Assembly (NCBI GenBank): GCA_013400155.1
Contig: VXBM01000096.1
Coordinates: forward strand, 821,516-885,515
Direction of reading: 5' to 3'
Source: Helopsaltes ochotensis
Taxonomy: Eukaryota > Chordata > Aves > Passeriformes > Locustellidae
Length of the DNA: 64,000 nt
The position numbers and the translations under genes are program-made. Numbering within the stretch: the stretch's first letter is position 1; each line of letters starts with the position of its first letter. A model generated the notes under the pieces. That model saw nothing but the letters and a program-made list of their open reading frames with translations, was not told the DNA's origin and searched no databases. This document shows positions 1 to 10,800 of this stretch, piece after piece.

Positions 1-487
1 GCTGAACAAATGACATGTAAAAAACATCTATTTTTGAATGTAAGCAGGTAGTCATGGGAAATACACTTGTTCCAACAGTATTTTTCGTGCCTGCAGCTCT
101 ACTTGCAACATTTTTACATCTACTCCAAGCAGGAATTTGAAGTTCACACACTGCACAAAGGCCTGAAGCCAAACTCCATCAGCAAACCCCACAGCAACTA
201 AACCAGTCCAATCTGGGATGTCAGGGAGCAGGCAAATCGGGGGTTTCAAACAGCAGGTACCAAATGAGGAAGCTGAGACACTGACTGTTCCTGAAGACTT
301 CCTCTGTCTCTCTAAGCCTGTAGGTATCACCAGCCCTGTCAGCATCTTTGTGCTAAGAACCAGCTCTGCCCCCCATGGCCCTGGGGCTCTGTACAACACC
401 CACTCAACACCCCTGCTCTGGTATCCTGGGATGTCTAGGCCCTTCCGACACTCCAGGCAGCAGCAGCCGGCTGCTCCTGCTCCTCAC
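1..487 (-). other. MIF4GD: MIF4GD intron (partial)
   Basis: Non-coding sequence after the exon 3 donor. I looked for the next MIF4GD exon on the minus strand and did not find it. No repeat is recognised. Confidence 0.6.
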
Positions 488-643
488 CCTCAGGTAGTCA
501 AAGATGTTGCAGATGAAGGTGACGTAGCAGATCCAGGCCTGGAGTGAGCGGGTGCGCAGCTCCTCCCTGTCTTTGTACTCCTGCTGCAGCCGGTTCAGCA
601 GGCTCCTCCGGAAGATGCTCTGGCCAACTTGTTTGCTCTCTGC
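488..643 (-). CDS. MIF4GD: MIF4GD coding exon 3
   Basis: 156 bp, 52 codons, phase 0 at both ends. The acceptor is TTATAG before GCAGAGAGC and the donor is GTGAGG. It encodes AESKQVGQSIFRRSLLNRLQ through FICNIFDYLR. The next exon, expected to begin near VNNMPMM as in human, is not found between 1 and 487, so that stretch is intron. Confidence 0.93.
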
Positions 644-1282
644 CTATAAGCCCACAAAAACAGGATGAAGGGATGAAACGGGTGTCAGAGGGGTAGGGGG
701 ATGCAGTACCACAGAGATACCTTCCAGTGATTCCCAGCAAGGCAGTGAAGTTGCAACTTGCTGCCTGTGCTGGCCCACTGCTCTTCTGGATGTTGCCATT
801 GCATGGGGCAGGAGAGGAGAGATGGGCAAGGGGTCAGAGCATGAGACTGGGGCAAAGCCCTTTCTTGTCCAGCCCAGGGACAAGGCACACAACAGCCCAG
901 GTGTGTCACTGTCCAGACACGAGCTCTCACCTGGATGATGGTGTAGCAGATACGCCCAGCCTCCTTGCTGAACACAGAGTCTTTGAGGGACTGGTCCACT
1001 ATAATATTGGCCACTTTCTCCAGGTCAACATTACTGGGGTCTGCAGAGAAGAGGAATACTGTCAGGACCCAGCCCTCTTTGGCCCCTGATTGCTTTGAGG
1101 CACCTGGAAAGCAAACCAAGGTCTGTGCAGGGCCCAATACAGTCACATTAAATGCTGCAGAAACCGTGCATGGCAGAGGAGCTCATAAAAACCTGCTGAC
1201 CTTTGAGGGCTGTTTTCAGCAGCTTCTGAGTCTCTGAGTCGAAGGACTGTATTTTGTACTCTTCTTTGCCCGTTTCCCCCAT
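488..1282 (-). CDS. MIF4GD: MIF4GD (SLIP1), MIF4G-domain protein, 5' part only
   Basis: Three coding exons on the minus strand (1201-1282, 931-1040, 488-643) join in phase to give residues 1-116; the human protein is about 222 aa, so the C-terminal half lies off the left edge. The start reads MGETGKEEYKIQSF and is followed by VDLEKVANIIVD, FSKEAGRICY, FRRSLLNRLQQEY and CYVTFICNIFDYLR, which I recognise as MIF4GD. Known role of the family: a small, all-helical HEAT-type MIF4G protein that binds stem-loop binding protein (SLBP) and helps translation of non-polyadenylated replication-dependent histone mRNAs, and also contacts mRNA export and initiation factors. The start has G at -3 and G at +4. 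All introns are GT-AG. No frameshift or stop is seen in the visible part. Confidence 0.93.
931..1040 (-). CDS. MIF4GD: MIF4GD coding exon 2
   Basis: 110 bp. The acceptor (CTCTGCAG) completes the split Asp codon and the donor is GTGAGA. It encodes the first MIF4G helices (VDLEKVANIIVD, then SKEAGRICYTIIQ). Confidence 0.93.
1201..1282 (-). CDS. MIF4GD: MIF4GD coding exon 1 (27 codons + 1 nt)
   Basis: The ATG is at 1282-1280. The exon ends with one base of an Asp codon at a GTCAGC donor, a weaker-than-consensus 5' splice site. The 5'UTR part probably runs from 1337, where a pyrimidine-rich CAG acceptor is visible on the minus strand. Confidence 0.92.
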
Positions 1283-1337
1283 GACTGGTTTCCTCCAAGG
1301 GCAAGTGTCAGGGCACTTGATGAGCTAGTGGCGGTCC
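1283..1337 (-). other. MIF4GD: MIF4GD 5'UTR portion of the ATG exon
   Basis: On the minus strand a CATTCCTCAG acceptor ends at 1338, giving 55 nt of untranslated exon before the ATG. This implies at least one upstream non-coding exon. Confidence 0.6.
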
Positions 1338-2890
1338 CTGAGGAATGAGCACACAGAGCTTAGTTGGACAGAGGCCAACCTTCACCCATTTGCCATTTCC
1401 CACATCCCAGGTAGTGTTGAAGCACAGGCTGTTTCCTCACAGTTCCCCACCCCAAGGAAACTCCTCTTTTATTAGGGCACCAACTCCAACCCTAGATCTA
1501 TGCCATTCCCACATCTTTTAAAGCCTTGTCTCCTACCAGCTGATGATAGAACTTCATCTTCAGAGCCTTTATGTTTTTCTGATATGAAAAACATTTTACA
1601 AGCAAAGCAGATCCAAAATATACCCAAAATATATGTGGCTGTATCACAGGAAGGCTCCCTTGGGCCTTTTAAACACAAATTCAGCAGCTTTCATACAAAA
1701 ATCTGGGAAGAATCAGAATCAGTACAAAAGCATCCAACACACACTCACCAGAGCACCTCTCCAGCACCAGAGCCAGGCTCCCTCAGCTCCCAGTGAACAC
1801 AGCAAACTCAGCAGCCAAATCCCCAACAACAACAGCTCCCATGTCTCTCCTCCCTCTGGAGTCAAGCACTGCTCTGCAGCACCCACAGTGCTCCTAACTA
1901 ATCTCTAGATGGATTTCCTTCTGCTTCATGGTTGAAGACAGCAAGAGGGTACCCACGGCACAGAGAGGAAGGGCTTGCTTTAACTCTGACAGGATTTGCT
2001 GGATGGAAATGCAGGGCTGGCCAGACCGGCAGCACAAACAGGAGAAGGCAATCGGCCAAATGAGTTTTGCCAGCTCGTCGAAATTCCTCGGCCATTACTC
2101 ACCCCTCTCTGCAACCAGATCAAAGCCCAAGAGCCTTTAGGGGTATGGGACAGGTACCGTGAGCAGTCCCCTCACATACAGCACAACAGTAACTCAGAGG
2201 AAAGAGCAGCCCCATGGGGGTGACCACCACCTGCCGATGCTGCTCTCGCAGCCAAAGCTCTCACCTACCCTGGGACTGGCACAGAAGTTCTTTCCCAGGT
2301 GGATTCACAAGCACCTGGGTGCCCTCCGTGCCATGCCTGGTTGGCAAACACCTTCCTAGCCAACATCTCCTCTTCCTGCATCTGCATTCACGCCATGCTG
2401 CACTGCCAGTGGAGCAGCCCGAGATCACCAGCAGCCCCGTGTCCCGCCGGCAGCATCTCCACGCAGCAGGGACCTGGCGAGGGCACGGTGCCGCACGCAG
2501 CGCAGCACTCACACGCCTGTGCCGCCGCCCGGCCCCTCGCCCTGGGATGGTCACGGCTGCTTTGAACTGCTGTGCCAAATAACCCTGCCCAGAGCAAACC
2601 ACAGCGCGTGAACACCGAGGCCGAGCCAGCCGTGTCGCGCCTGCACTAGAGACCCTCCTGTCAGCACCAACTTATCGGAAGAGCTGGTGGCAGCGGGTGA
2701 CATGGGGCACCTGTGGGTACCTACTGCTCCTCTGCCACTGGCCCTTCCTAGACGAGCCGTCGCGGGGGCTGACACGGTTGGGGTCAGCACCCTCAATCTG
2801 CTGGTAATCCACCAGCTCAGCAGGGTCACACCTGGCAGTATGGGCTGGACAAGTCCTGGCCACCGCAAGCAGAGAGAGAAGAGCAAAGAG
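1338..2890 (-). other. Probable first intron of MIF4GD
   Basis: No coding exon or recognised repeat. The stretch from about 2400 to 2640 is GC-rich and blends into the CpG-rich block to its right, so alternative first exons here are possible. Confidence 0.4.
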
Positions 2891-2899
2891 TCTCCTCTG

Positions 2900-3600
2900 C
2901 GACCCTATAGTGTCTACCGCAGGGGGTCTACCCCAGAACCCCTATCCCATCCCCACCGAGCCGCAAGTGGAACCCCCAGCGCCGAGACGCCTCTTGCCCG
3001 GGGCAGCCTGGACCACCGGAGCCCCCAGGAACCCTTGCCGCTGCCTCCCGTCGCTCCAGCCCCGCGGCCGGCACAAGCCCAAGGGCCACCGGACGGGGGA
3101 AGAGGCGGATCCCGGGGAAAGCAGCCCCCGCGCTGCCCCGGGCAGGGCAGGGGGAGCCGGGCGCAGCCCCACCGACCTGCCGGCTGCCCCCGCTGGTTCC
3201 TCCGACCGCCGGGACATCGCCGGCACCTCCCGAGCCCCGCGCCCTCCCGGCACGGCCCAGGTTTCCTCTTAGGTCATTTCCTCGCCCAAGCCGGGGGAGG
3301 GCCGGGCCGGGCCGAGCGGGAGAGCGGCGGCAGCTGCGGCAGCGCCACCGCCTGCGAGCGCTGGGGCACGGCGGGCTGAGCGCCGGGTACGGCCGGCTGT
3401 CCTCGGGAAACTCCCAGGCTCTCCCAGGCACGGCCGGCTGCCTCCTGACACCCTCCCGCGCACGGCCGCTGCTTTTCCGACTCCCTCCACCGCTGGGGCC
3501 CACGCAGCACTCACCCTTCTGCCCCGGTCCCCCGCGGGGCTGTCCCGGCGCTTTGCGGGTGATAATGGCGTGAATTCCGCCTTTCCCTCCGGCCCAGGGC
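2900..3600. promoter_or_regulatory. CpG-rich promoter-like region
   Basis: This block is dense in C, G and CpG, in contrast to the AT-richer DNA on its right. It contains the candidate MIF4GD first-exon donor and is the natural promoter for MIF4GD on the minus strand. It could also drive a divergent plus-strand transcript, for which nothing diagnostic is seen. Confidence 0.6.
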
Positions 3601-3620
3601 AGGCTGCAGCCGAGTAGTAT
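3515..3620 (-). other. MIF4GD: Candidate non-coding first exon of MIF4GD
   Basis: A near-consensus donor (AAGG|GTGAGTG on the minus strand) has its last exonic base at 3515, inside CpG-rich DNA about 2.2 kb upstream of the ATG exon. The position fits an untranslated first exon, but the transcription start is not visible and the right boundary given is only a guess. Confidence 0.4.
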
Positions 3621-6600
3621 AAAAAAAATGAGTAGGAAAAAGTCAGGAAATGGGAGATGCACTAAACCAACGCACTGCAACAAGAGCTGAATATGGTATA
3701 ACACACTTCACATTTTTCCTCTCAAATCTCAACCATTTCATACGGGAAGACCCTGCAAGGGGGTGAAATCTTCACAGCAGAGCAGCCAGGCTGCTGAAAC
3801 CAGGGAATGGCTGAGGGAGCACAGAACGATCAGTTTGGGAACATCTTCTGTAGCACTGCATGGCCTGACTGGATACAAAGCAAGCCTGAACTCATCCATC
3901 GGGGGTGTGAGGCTCAGGACGGGCTACCACAGCTCCAAAAGCCTCTCTAGAACACAACAGTGGGACTGGGCTGAAAAAAATCCCCGTTGGCTGATCCCTT
4001 TTGCTGCAGTCCTCAACAGCAATACCCAACACAGAGGCTACAGTTCTGCCTGTGGCGGAGGAGCACCCACAAGCCAGCAATGGGAAGTCCAAATGGCTAC
4101 TGTTGCCCCACGCTCTGATTATCCTCCCTTTCAGGCAGCAGGAGGGCCACGTTGTTCCTGCGGGGTCCAACACGAAGAGGAAAAGAATAAACCAGCTGCA
4201 GCCAGACACTGCATAACAAAATATTTAATGTACTTTGTCTTAAAGGTAGGCACACACTGTGTGTGTTGTGCTCAGATGCTTTCAGGAAACAGCAACTGCA
4301 AAAGATCCACTCAGGCAACACAGCAAAATGCCACAGTTACAGTTTCTACATCACAAGAGAAACTTAAATACAAATTAAATATTATATTCCAGTCCCAACC
4401 GTAAAACATTCATTTCATGTCAAAAATGACGCTGTGCAGCTCTGGATGAGCATCCTGAGAGTGGGACTGTCCTAGGAACTTGGTGAGCCAGCCAGCACTG
4501 CAGGAAGCAGCATGTTCCTCACAGATCTTGAGTGTCCGAGGCTGGCTCAGTGCCGTGGTGGAGCTGCAAACAACCACAGCACAACTCACCAATGCTCTAC
4601 CTGCTAAAGGAGCTTTTGGATGTTCTCATGGTAAAAGGCACTAGAAGAAAACAAATGCAACTGCTGAGCAGCTTGTGAGGTGAACTGTAGGCAAATTCCT
4701 GGTGATAGGATTAGCTTGGAAAGAAATCCCAATGGCTAAAATTGGTCAAGTCACACAGCAAGGCATTTGCCATATTGAGTCACTTCACACTGAATGGGAG
4801 CACGCAGCTTCCAAGAGCAAATCCGTTCCTGCACTTGGGAGAACAAGGTGACCACAGATCTCTCCCATCTCCTGCTCCTCTAAGAGATTAGCTCCCAACA
4901 GCGTGTGTTTTGCCAGAGCAGCATGAGAAATAACACCTGTCCTCCTAGTGCTTCATTCAGCCTCAATCCCACAGAGAAATCAACACTCCTCTTACAGTGC
5001 TTTCCCCAGCAAAGTGCACATGAGAAATCTATGAGGGACAGATGCTGCTGATCAGAGGTGAAGAAGAGATTGTTGGATTCAGCTCCCAATATTGTTGAGG
5101 TTTTTATATTTTTCTCCCTCTCATTGGAAGCTCAGATGCTGTTCTGGACCTGTAACATTTGTGACTCACAGCCCAAAGGCTTCTGACCAGGGAAGTGTCT
5201 CTTCCACAGCCTGGGCCAGACAGGCACAACTTAAACTCCGGCTTTGCCATGGGTGGAGGCAAGCTCAGTTAATGCAGAGTGGAGGAAAACATGACCCCAG
5301 AGAGGAAACACTGCTCCATACTCTCCAGTGCTGCCCTCTCTGTTGAGCAGCCAAGCTGCCCATACCAGCATCACCCCAACCTTCAGGGCGCCCTCGAGGA
5401 GTAACACCTTAACAGAGCACAGATCTTCCTGTTTTCCTGCTGCTGAGTTCCCAACCAGTTTCCCCCTATTTTGTGCAGTTTAACAGCAGCTCTTTGACAA
5501 GAAGTGGAAGACAAGTCTTACAATGTTTAGACAGGATGGATGAGTCCCCGTTTCCTAAGGAAGCCTAGGTCAGCACTGAACATTTTCTGCTCTGGCCTGT
5601 CCCTGCTAACCATGACAACGTTCCTTTCACCAGCAACAAAAGACAGTAACAAAACCAACCTGTTTATGTCTGTTTTGAAAAGAGACATTTCTCTCCATCA
5701 GAAGGATGTAATGAGGCTGAGTTCATTACTCCTTAAGATGTCTTTCCAAGAACAACAGGTGAACAATAAACAAAGGCTAAACATTAAGAATATTTTGAGG
5801 AATCTCAGAAGAGCCTAAATAACACAGGAAAATGCCAATAGGATTTAGGCATTTGGAGAAACTCCACTGTTTTCTGCTCTAAACAAAATGGCCATTTTTA
5901 GAGTATATGCAGCTCTCGCTCCATCTTTAAGACTCACATATTGGCCTCTTGCCTGACACTGACACTGCTCAATGAACTTAATTTTATGCAGCTCAGACAC
6001 CTGCAGGCCACTTTGTACTCCCAGATCTCAAACCTATAACAGACAAAAAGTTATTCAGCCTGGGCTTGCAAGGAATTTCTCAGCCACCAGTGAAACAGCT
6101 GTTTTTTAAAAACAGCCTCTCACAATAGCTCAGGATAAGTGAGCAATGCTGATATGCTCAAAATTGCCAGAAGTTGCGTAAATGGAATGGAATTGGTCAC
6201 GCTGGAATTTGGCCAGACCATTTGGGATTAACACCCTAAATAGTGCAAAAGAGCTGGGAAAAGCTCCGTGTTAAGAACCATCAAACCATCTTCCAAATAA
6301 CTGCAGTGCTCTGCTTTATCCACCCCTTCAGATGACTAACTGCTTTTGTACAGCAGGCCTGGGAACTCTGTCTTCCACACAGTCGAGCCACACCCTGCTA
6401 GGCTTGAAAAAACACAGAACAAAAGAGGAGGAAAAAAGTAATTTTCCTCTTTTCCACTGTTACATAAATCAGAGTTGTTGGTCGGTTATTTTGTTGGTTT
6501 TTTAATAAAACTTTTGAAACTCCAGAAAAACACTTTTCCATCTCTAAATCACCCATGTGAAATACCACGCTCAGCCAACCAATTCCCATTTGATGTTCAT

Positions 6601-7354
6601 TCCTTTCACTTCAGCAAATCTTGTCAAAACATTTTCATCTGCTAGCACCAGTGCAGGACTGAGGTTCTGAAATATTTTGAGGCCACGACAGAAATACTTG
6701 TTACACATATTCAAAGGTGCTATTAAATAAATAATGATTAAAAATTTACTAGTTTCCACAGGACTTTCCCTTCATTACTCCAACTTAATAATAATTCTTC
6801 CAAGAATAATTATTTCTTAACTCTATACAGCATTTGTTTACTCACTGCTTTGAAGCAAAGAACCCTGAAGTAAAAATTTGGTTTGTGCATTGAATCTCCT
6901 CAGAGTGGGGCTCTTAATATGCAGGTTTGCGTGTAAAAAGTGTAAATGAGGCACTGCAAATCCGTAAGAGATATATGGTCAGACACCCAGGTAGAGAAAT
7001 GGGAATGCAGCATGCAATCAAACTCACTGGAGTTAAAGGAAGAAGTCTGGTCCAGCATGATCAGAGAACATGCTGTGTTTAAGATGACACAGAATGCTCA
7101 GCCAGCGAGTGGTGACCAAGAGACAAAAGGCAGCAAAGGAAAGAAAAACTGAGGGTCTGTGCACTAACATGCATAACCTGACTTCACACCAGCAGGATGG
7201 AGTGACCTGTGCAACACCGAGACAAGAATCTGGTGCAAACAGCAGGCACAGAGCAAGGGAATAAAGCTGTGCAGATGCAGTGCTAGGAAGTGGTGTTTGG
7301 TTGGTTATGCAGCACCTAGGCTGGGCTAGAATCCCCTCTCTGAGATCCAGGGGG
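3621..7354. other. Intergenic region between MIF4GD and SLC25A19
   Basis: No recognisable protein gene, RNA gene or CR1 piece. An open frame of about 210 codons on the plus strand at 3763-4404 has no recognisable homology and is treated as chance (see rejected items). Confidence 0.5.
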
Positions 7355-7682
7355 AGCTCAGGGATTCACCTGCTTTATTGGGTGCCTTTCCAGAACACAG
7401 GCATTGCTAGGGAGTGGTCTGTTGGCTCCCCCTCTCCCCACTAAATGTGCACTGATATGACAGGAGACAGAAGAAAAGTGCTCCACTGAACAGTTCCCAG
7501 CCAAGCAGTTCAGTGTCTCCAGTAGAACTGCAGTTGCCTTCTCCTTCTGCTTGGTCACAGGAGGTGATTCCCCACAGGCTGGGGGAGCTCTGGGAGCTCT
7601 GATGTTTCCAACAGGCTGCTGACAGAGCAGGGCCATCAGTCTTTTCTCCTAGGAGAACAGCAGGCAGCCACACACATCCCTT
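7355..7682 (-). other. SLC25A19: SLC25A19 3'UTR (inferred)
   Basis: The roughly 0.3 kb from the TGA to just past an AATAAAG hexamer on the minus strand. The exact cleavage site is inferred. Confidence 0.55.
7374..7379 (-). terminator. Candidate polyadenylation signal of SLC25A19
   Basis: AATAAA on the minus strand about 305 nt after the stop codon, the first canonical hexamer downstream that I noticed. Confidence 0.55.
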
Positions 7683-7883
7683 TCAGCCTTCCTTCCTCTT
7701 TGTGCTCTCTGGGCTCTTCATGGCGCACAGGAGGCTGCAGAACAGCTCATACCAAAAGAAGATGAGGCCGGTGGAGAAGGCAGCCTTCAGCAAGCTGGGA
7801 GAGAGGCCCTTGAAGAACCCACCTGGGCCCTCCTCTTGCATGATCTGCCTCATGCAGTCCAGGAGACCCCCGTATGTCCGTAC
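7683..7883 (-). CDS. SLC25A19: SLC25A19 final coding exon
   Basis: 66 codons plus TGA (7685-7683). It encodes VRTYGGLLDC, GFFKGLSPSLLKAA and the last transmembrane helix, ending in a Lys-rich tail STKRKEG. Confidence 0.95.
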   Translation of the reverse strand, partial: VRTYGGLLDCMRQIMQEEGPGGFFKGLSPSLLKAAFSTGLIFFWYELFCSLLCAMKSPESTKRKEG

Positions 7884-10800
7884 CTGGGAGAGAAATGGCA
7901 ACAAGGTTAAACAAGAAAATTTCAGGACAACTGGAAAAAAACATGAAGATCCCCAAACTGTAACACAGAAACATCATCTTTGACATGCAGCCTGGAGATG
8001 CCTTCTGGATAATATTATAACTAACTGAAAGTTTCAGAGACAGTTTACAGAGAGCAGGACAGAGGAAATATAGACATTTAGCATCAGCAATGGTTTATGA
8101 ACTTATTCACGGAACGGCTGTAAAACCGCTGCATGCAACAGCAGCATGAATTTAAATCTATGGCACAGGTTTGTGAAGTCATTTTTTCAGATTGTGCAAC
8201 CGCTGTTTTCTATCCTCTTCACTGTCAAAAAAGGAAAAAAAAAAAGAGTTTTCTGACAGAAAGAAAACACAGCTACAGCACCTGGAAGTGTCCAAATCAG
8301 CTGTCTGCACATTGTCATGTTACACAGTTTTAACATCTTGTGACATGCTAAGAACAAATTCGGTATCTCACTGCGAGAGGAAAAGCATCCAATGCAAAGG
8401 GCTGAGACATCAAAATCCTGTTCCAGAGTCTCTTAGGGTAGAGACTAATTTCCTTCTCAGATCCAAGGAATTTTAAGGAAAAGAGAAAATTTCCACATTT
8501 CATGGAAAAAAAGAGCCTTGGAAGATCTGTATTTGTCTTCAAGCGTATTTCAAAGTAGTAACAATGGTGCTAAAGATCACCAGAGTATTTAATTTGTTTT
8601 GAATTTCAGGCTATTCTCATACATAAAACACATGTTGAACACTTGGTGCCTATTTCTTGTGTCAAAATATTAATTGCCAAAGAGAAGCCTGACAGCCAGG
8701 TGATCCCAGCACAGAGCCAGTGTCATCCTCTGCTAGTAATTTGGTTCTGAATCAGAAAAACCAAGCTGCAACTAGAAAAGTAAAGTAAATCAAAACCCCT
8801 TTGCCTGCCTGACTCATCCTCGGCTCTAAGAGAGTTGATGGAGAGGGATGAAAAGCCAGAGCACAGGTATGTTGGACAGGTCCCTCCTGGGACATATCAT
8901 AAAATGAACCCACTATGTTCATGTATAAATTCACATTATTAAATGAGACCAGTGGTCACTGGGAGCTCCCAACTCAAACATGAACTCAACAGGGACCACT
9001 TGGTGGATCGTCACTGCATTCCAGTGCACTGGACTAGCTCCATACCCAGGAAAATCTACCATTTCCAGCATTTCTCACCTGCCCAAAGGCTGCCCGAGCG
9101 TGCTCAAAGCCACCCACTTGCAATCGCTTTTTGACCACATCCAAAGGGTACGTGAGGCTTTTGCTGATGACTCCAGCACAGCTGCCACAGACAAGGTTTT
9201 TAACACCGGCTGAGAAGCAGAAAGGGAAAAGGATAGTAGGGAGGAGAAAAAGAGGATTATCAGGGAATTCTGATTAAAGATCACAAGAGGTAAGTTAAAA
9301 ATGACTTTTCACAAGAAGTAAGGTCAAAAAAGTCTTTTGAAGTTGCATCACCTGTTCTGCAATAGTTTCAGCCAAAGAATCTCAAGCTATTTTTTCAGGC
9401 TTGCAATGTTTGTTGGAATCAGAGGACCCACTCCTCTTGGTCCATTATACTGACTTACGGTTTTGTTCTGCTGAAAAAACCCCAAAACCCAGTCACCAGA
9501 CAACTTGCTGCCAGTGGATGGAAGTTTTCATGCCCCCCACCCCCCGCAAAAGCCTGGCCACTGGAAATCTTGCACCCTTGACTGCCCAGGCTGATGTATT
9601 CTAGACTGGAATGTCACAAGTTGACACTGCCTGATGATTTCGGAGGCTTGTACAAAATGATTTCTGTATTAGACTTTTTCCTGACAAACATGAGCTCCCA
9701 GAACAAAACTACCACCAGCCTCTGCCAGCTAAAATTAAATATGCAGACATGATATTGAAAAGTCTAGCTTCTTTGCTGAAGAAGTTCCACCGAGGAAAAA
9801 AGTCATGCTGCTGCTGCATCCCTCTCACTCAAGGAGGCATAGGTATCTAAATCTGCCAAGGTGGCAGGTTGCATCAAGATGAGGTTCGCTTACCAATGGA
9901 TGTAGAAATCAACATAAAAACATCACATCAAGTGACTGGCAGCTTTAAATTAGAGTAAATGAATCCTCTTCCCTAACAGCTGTGATGGAATCTGCAAGGC
10001 AGATTTACTAAGGAAATCAAGAGAGTTCTGTCCCCACAGCAGTAATGAAATAGAAAGATTATGGCAGCAGCGTCTTCCCACAGTATCAGTAATGTGACAC
10101 TTTTAAAGAAAGAGCACCCTGGCCTGTGACACTTCACTTTCCCATCCACCCACTTCCATCATGGTTATTCCACAATGGGAGCTGTTTGTGAACTTCGCTG
10201 TACTTAATTTGGCATTTCTGTGCAGGGGTAAAAATGAAAGGTGGGAAATGGAGACACTTTTCAGATGTTGCAGCAAACATGTGAAAGGACTAACAAAGCC
10301 TTCATCAGTCACCCAAGCCAGCATTCATCCTCTTTCTCTCCTGACCGCAGCCATCGCTGTCTCAGTTTCCTACCTCCATTCTTTGCTTCAGCTGGAATCA
10401 CCCATTTGGAAAACTGCTGCAGGATGTTGTAGAAGAAGAACTGGAGACCAGCATATGGGAAGATAGCAACAAGCGTGGGGGTCAAACCTCTGTAGAATGT
10501 CCGAGGCCCTTCTGTCTGGTACATGGTCACCACCGCATGGCGGAGGTTGGGGTAGATCTGGAGAACAAGGAAGAGCCTGAGTGACTTTCCAGTGAACTTA
10601 AAAACAGCAAACCAAAGGTCAGGACATTTTTCAGTAACGGATATAGGAATTTCCCACTGCCCAAAATACAAGTGACTGTCTTCAGCACAAAGTGATGAGT
10701 AAGGTGACTTTCCACACCCTCACAGTGTTCTCTGCTAAGCCCTTATGACTTTAAAGAAACAAGGCATGGAGCTGAGTTCTGAGACCACCTACATCACAGA

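Noticed and set aside
3615..3630. TATAAAAAAA on the plus strand as a TATA box for a divergent gene
   Set aside because: No downstream gene or transcript evidence; A/T-rich by chance at the edge of the CpG-rich block.
3763..4404. Plus-strand open frame of about 213 codons between MIF4GD and SLC25A19
   Set aside because: No recognisable domain, low-complexity composition and overlapping open frames on the other strand; no convincing sign of a gene.
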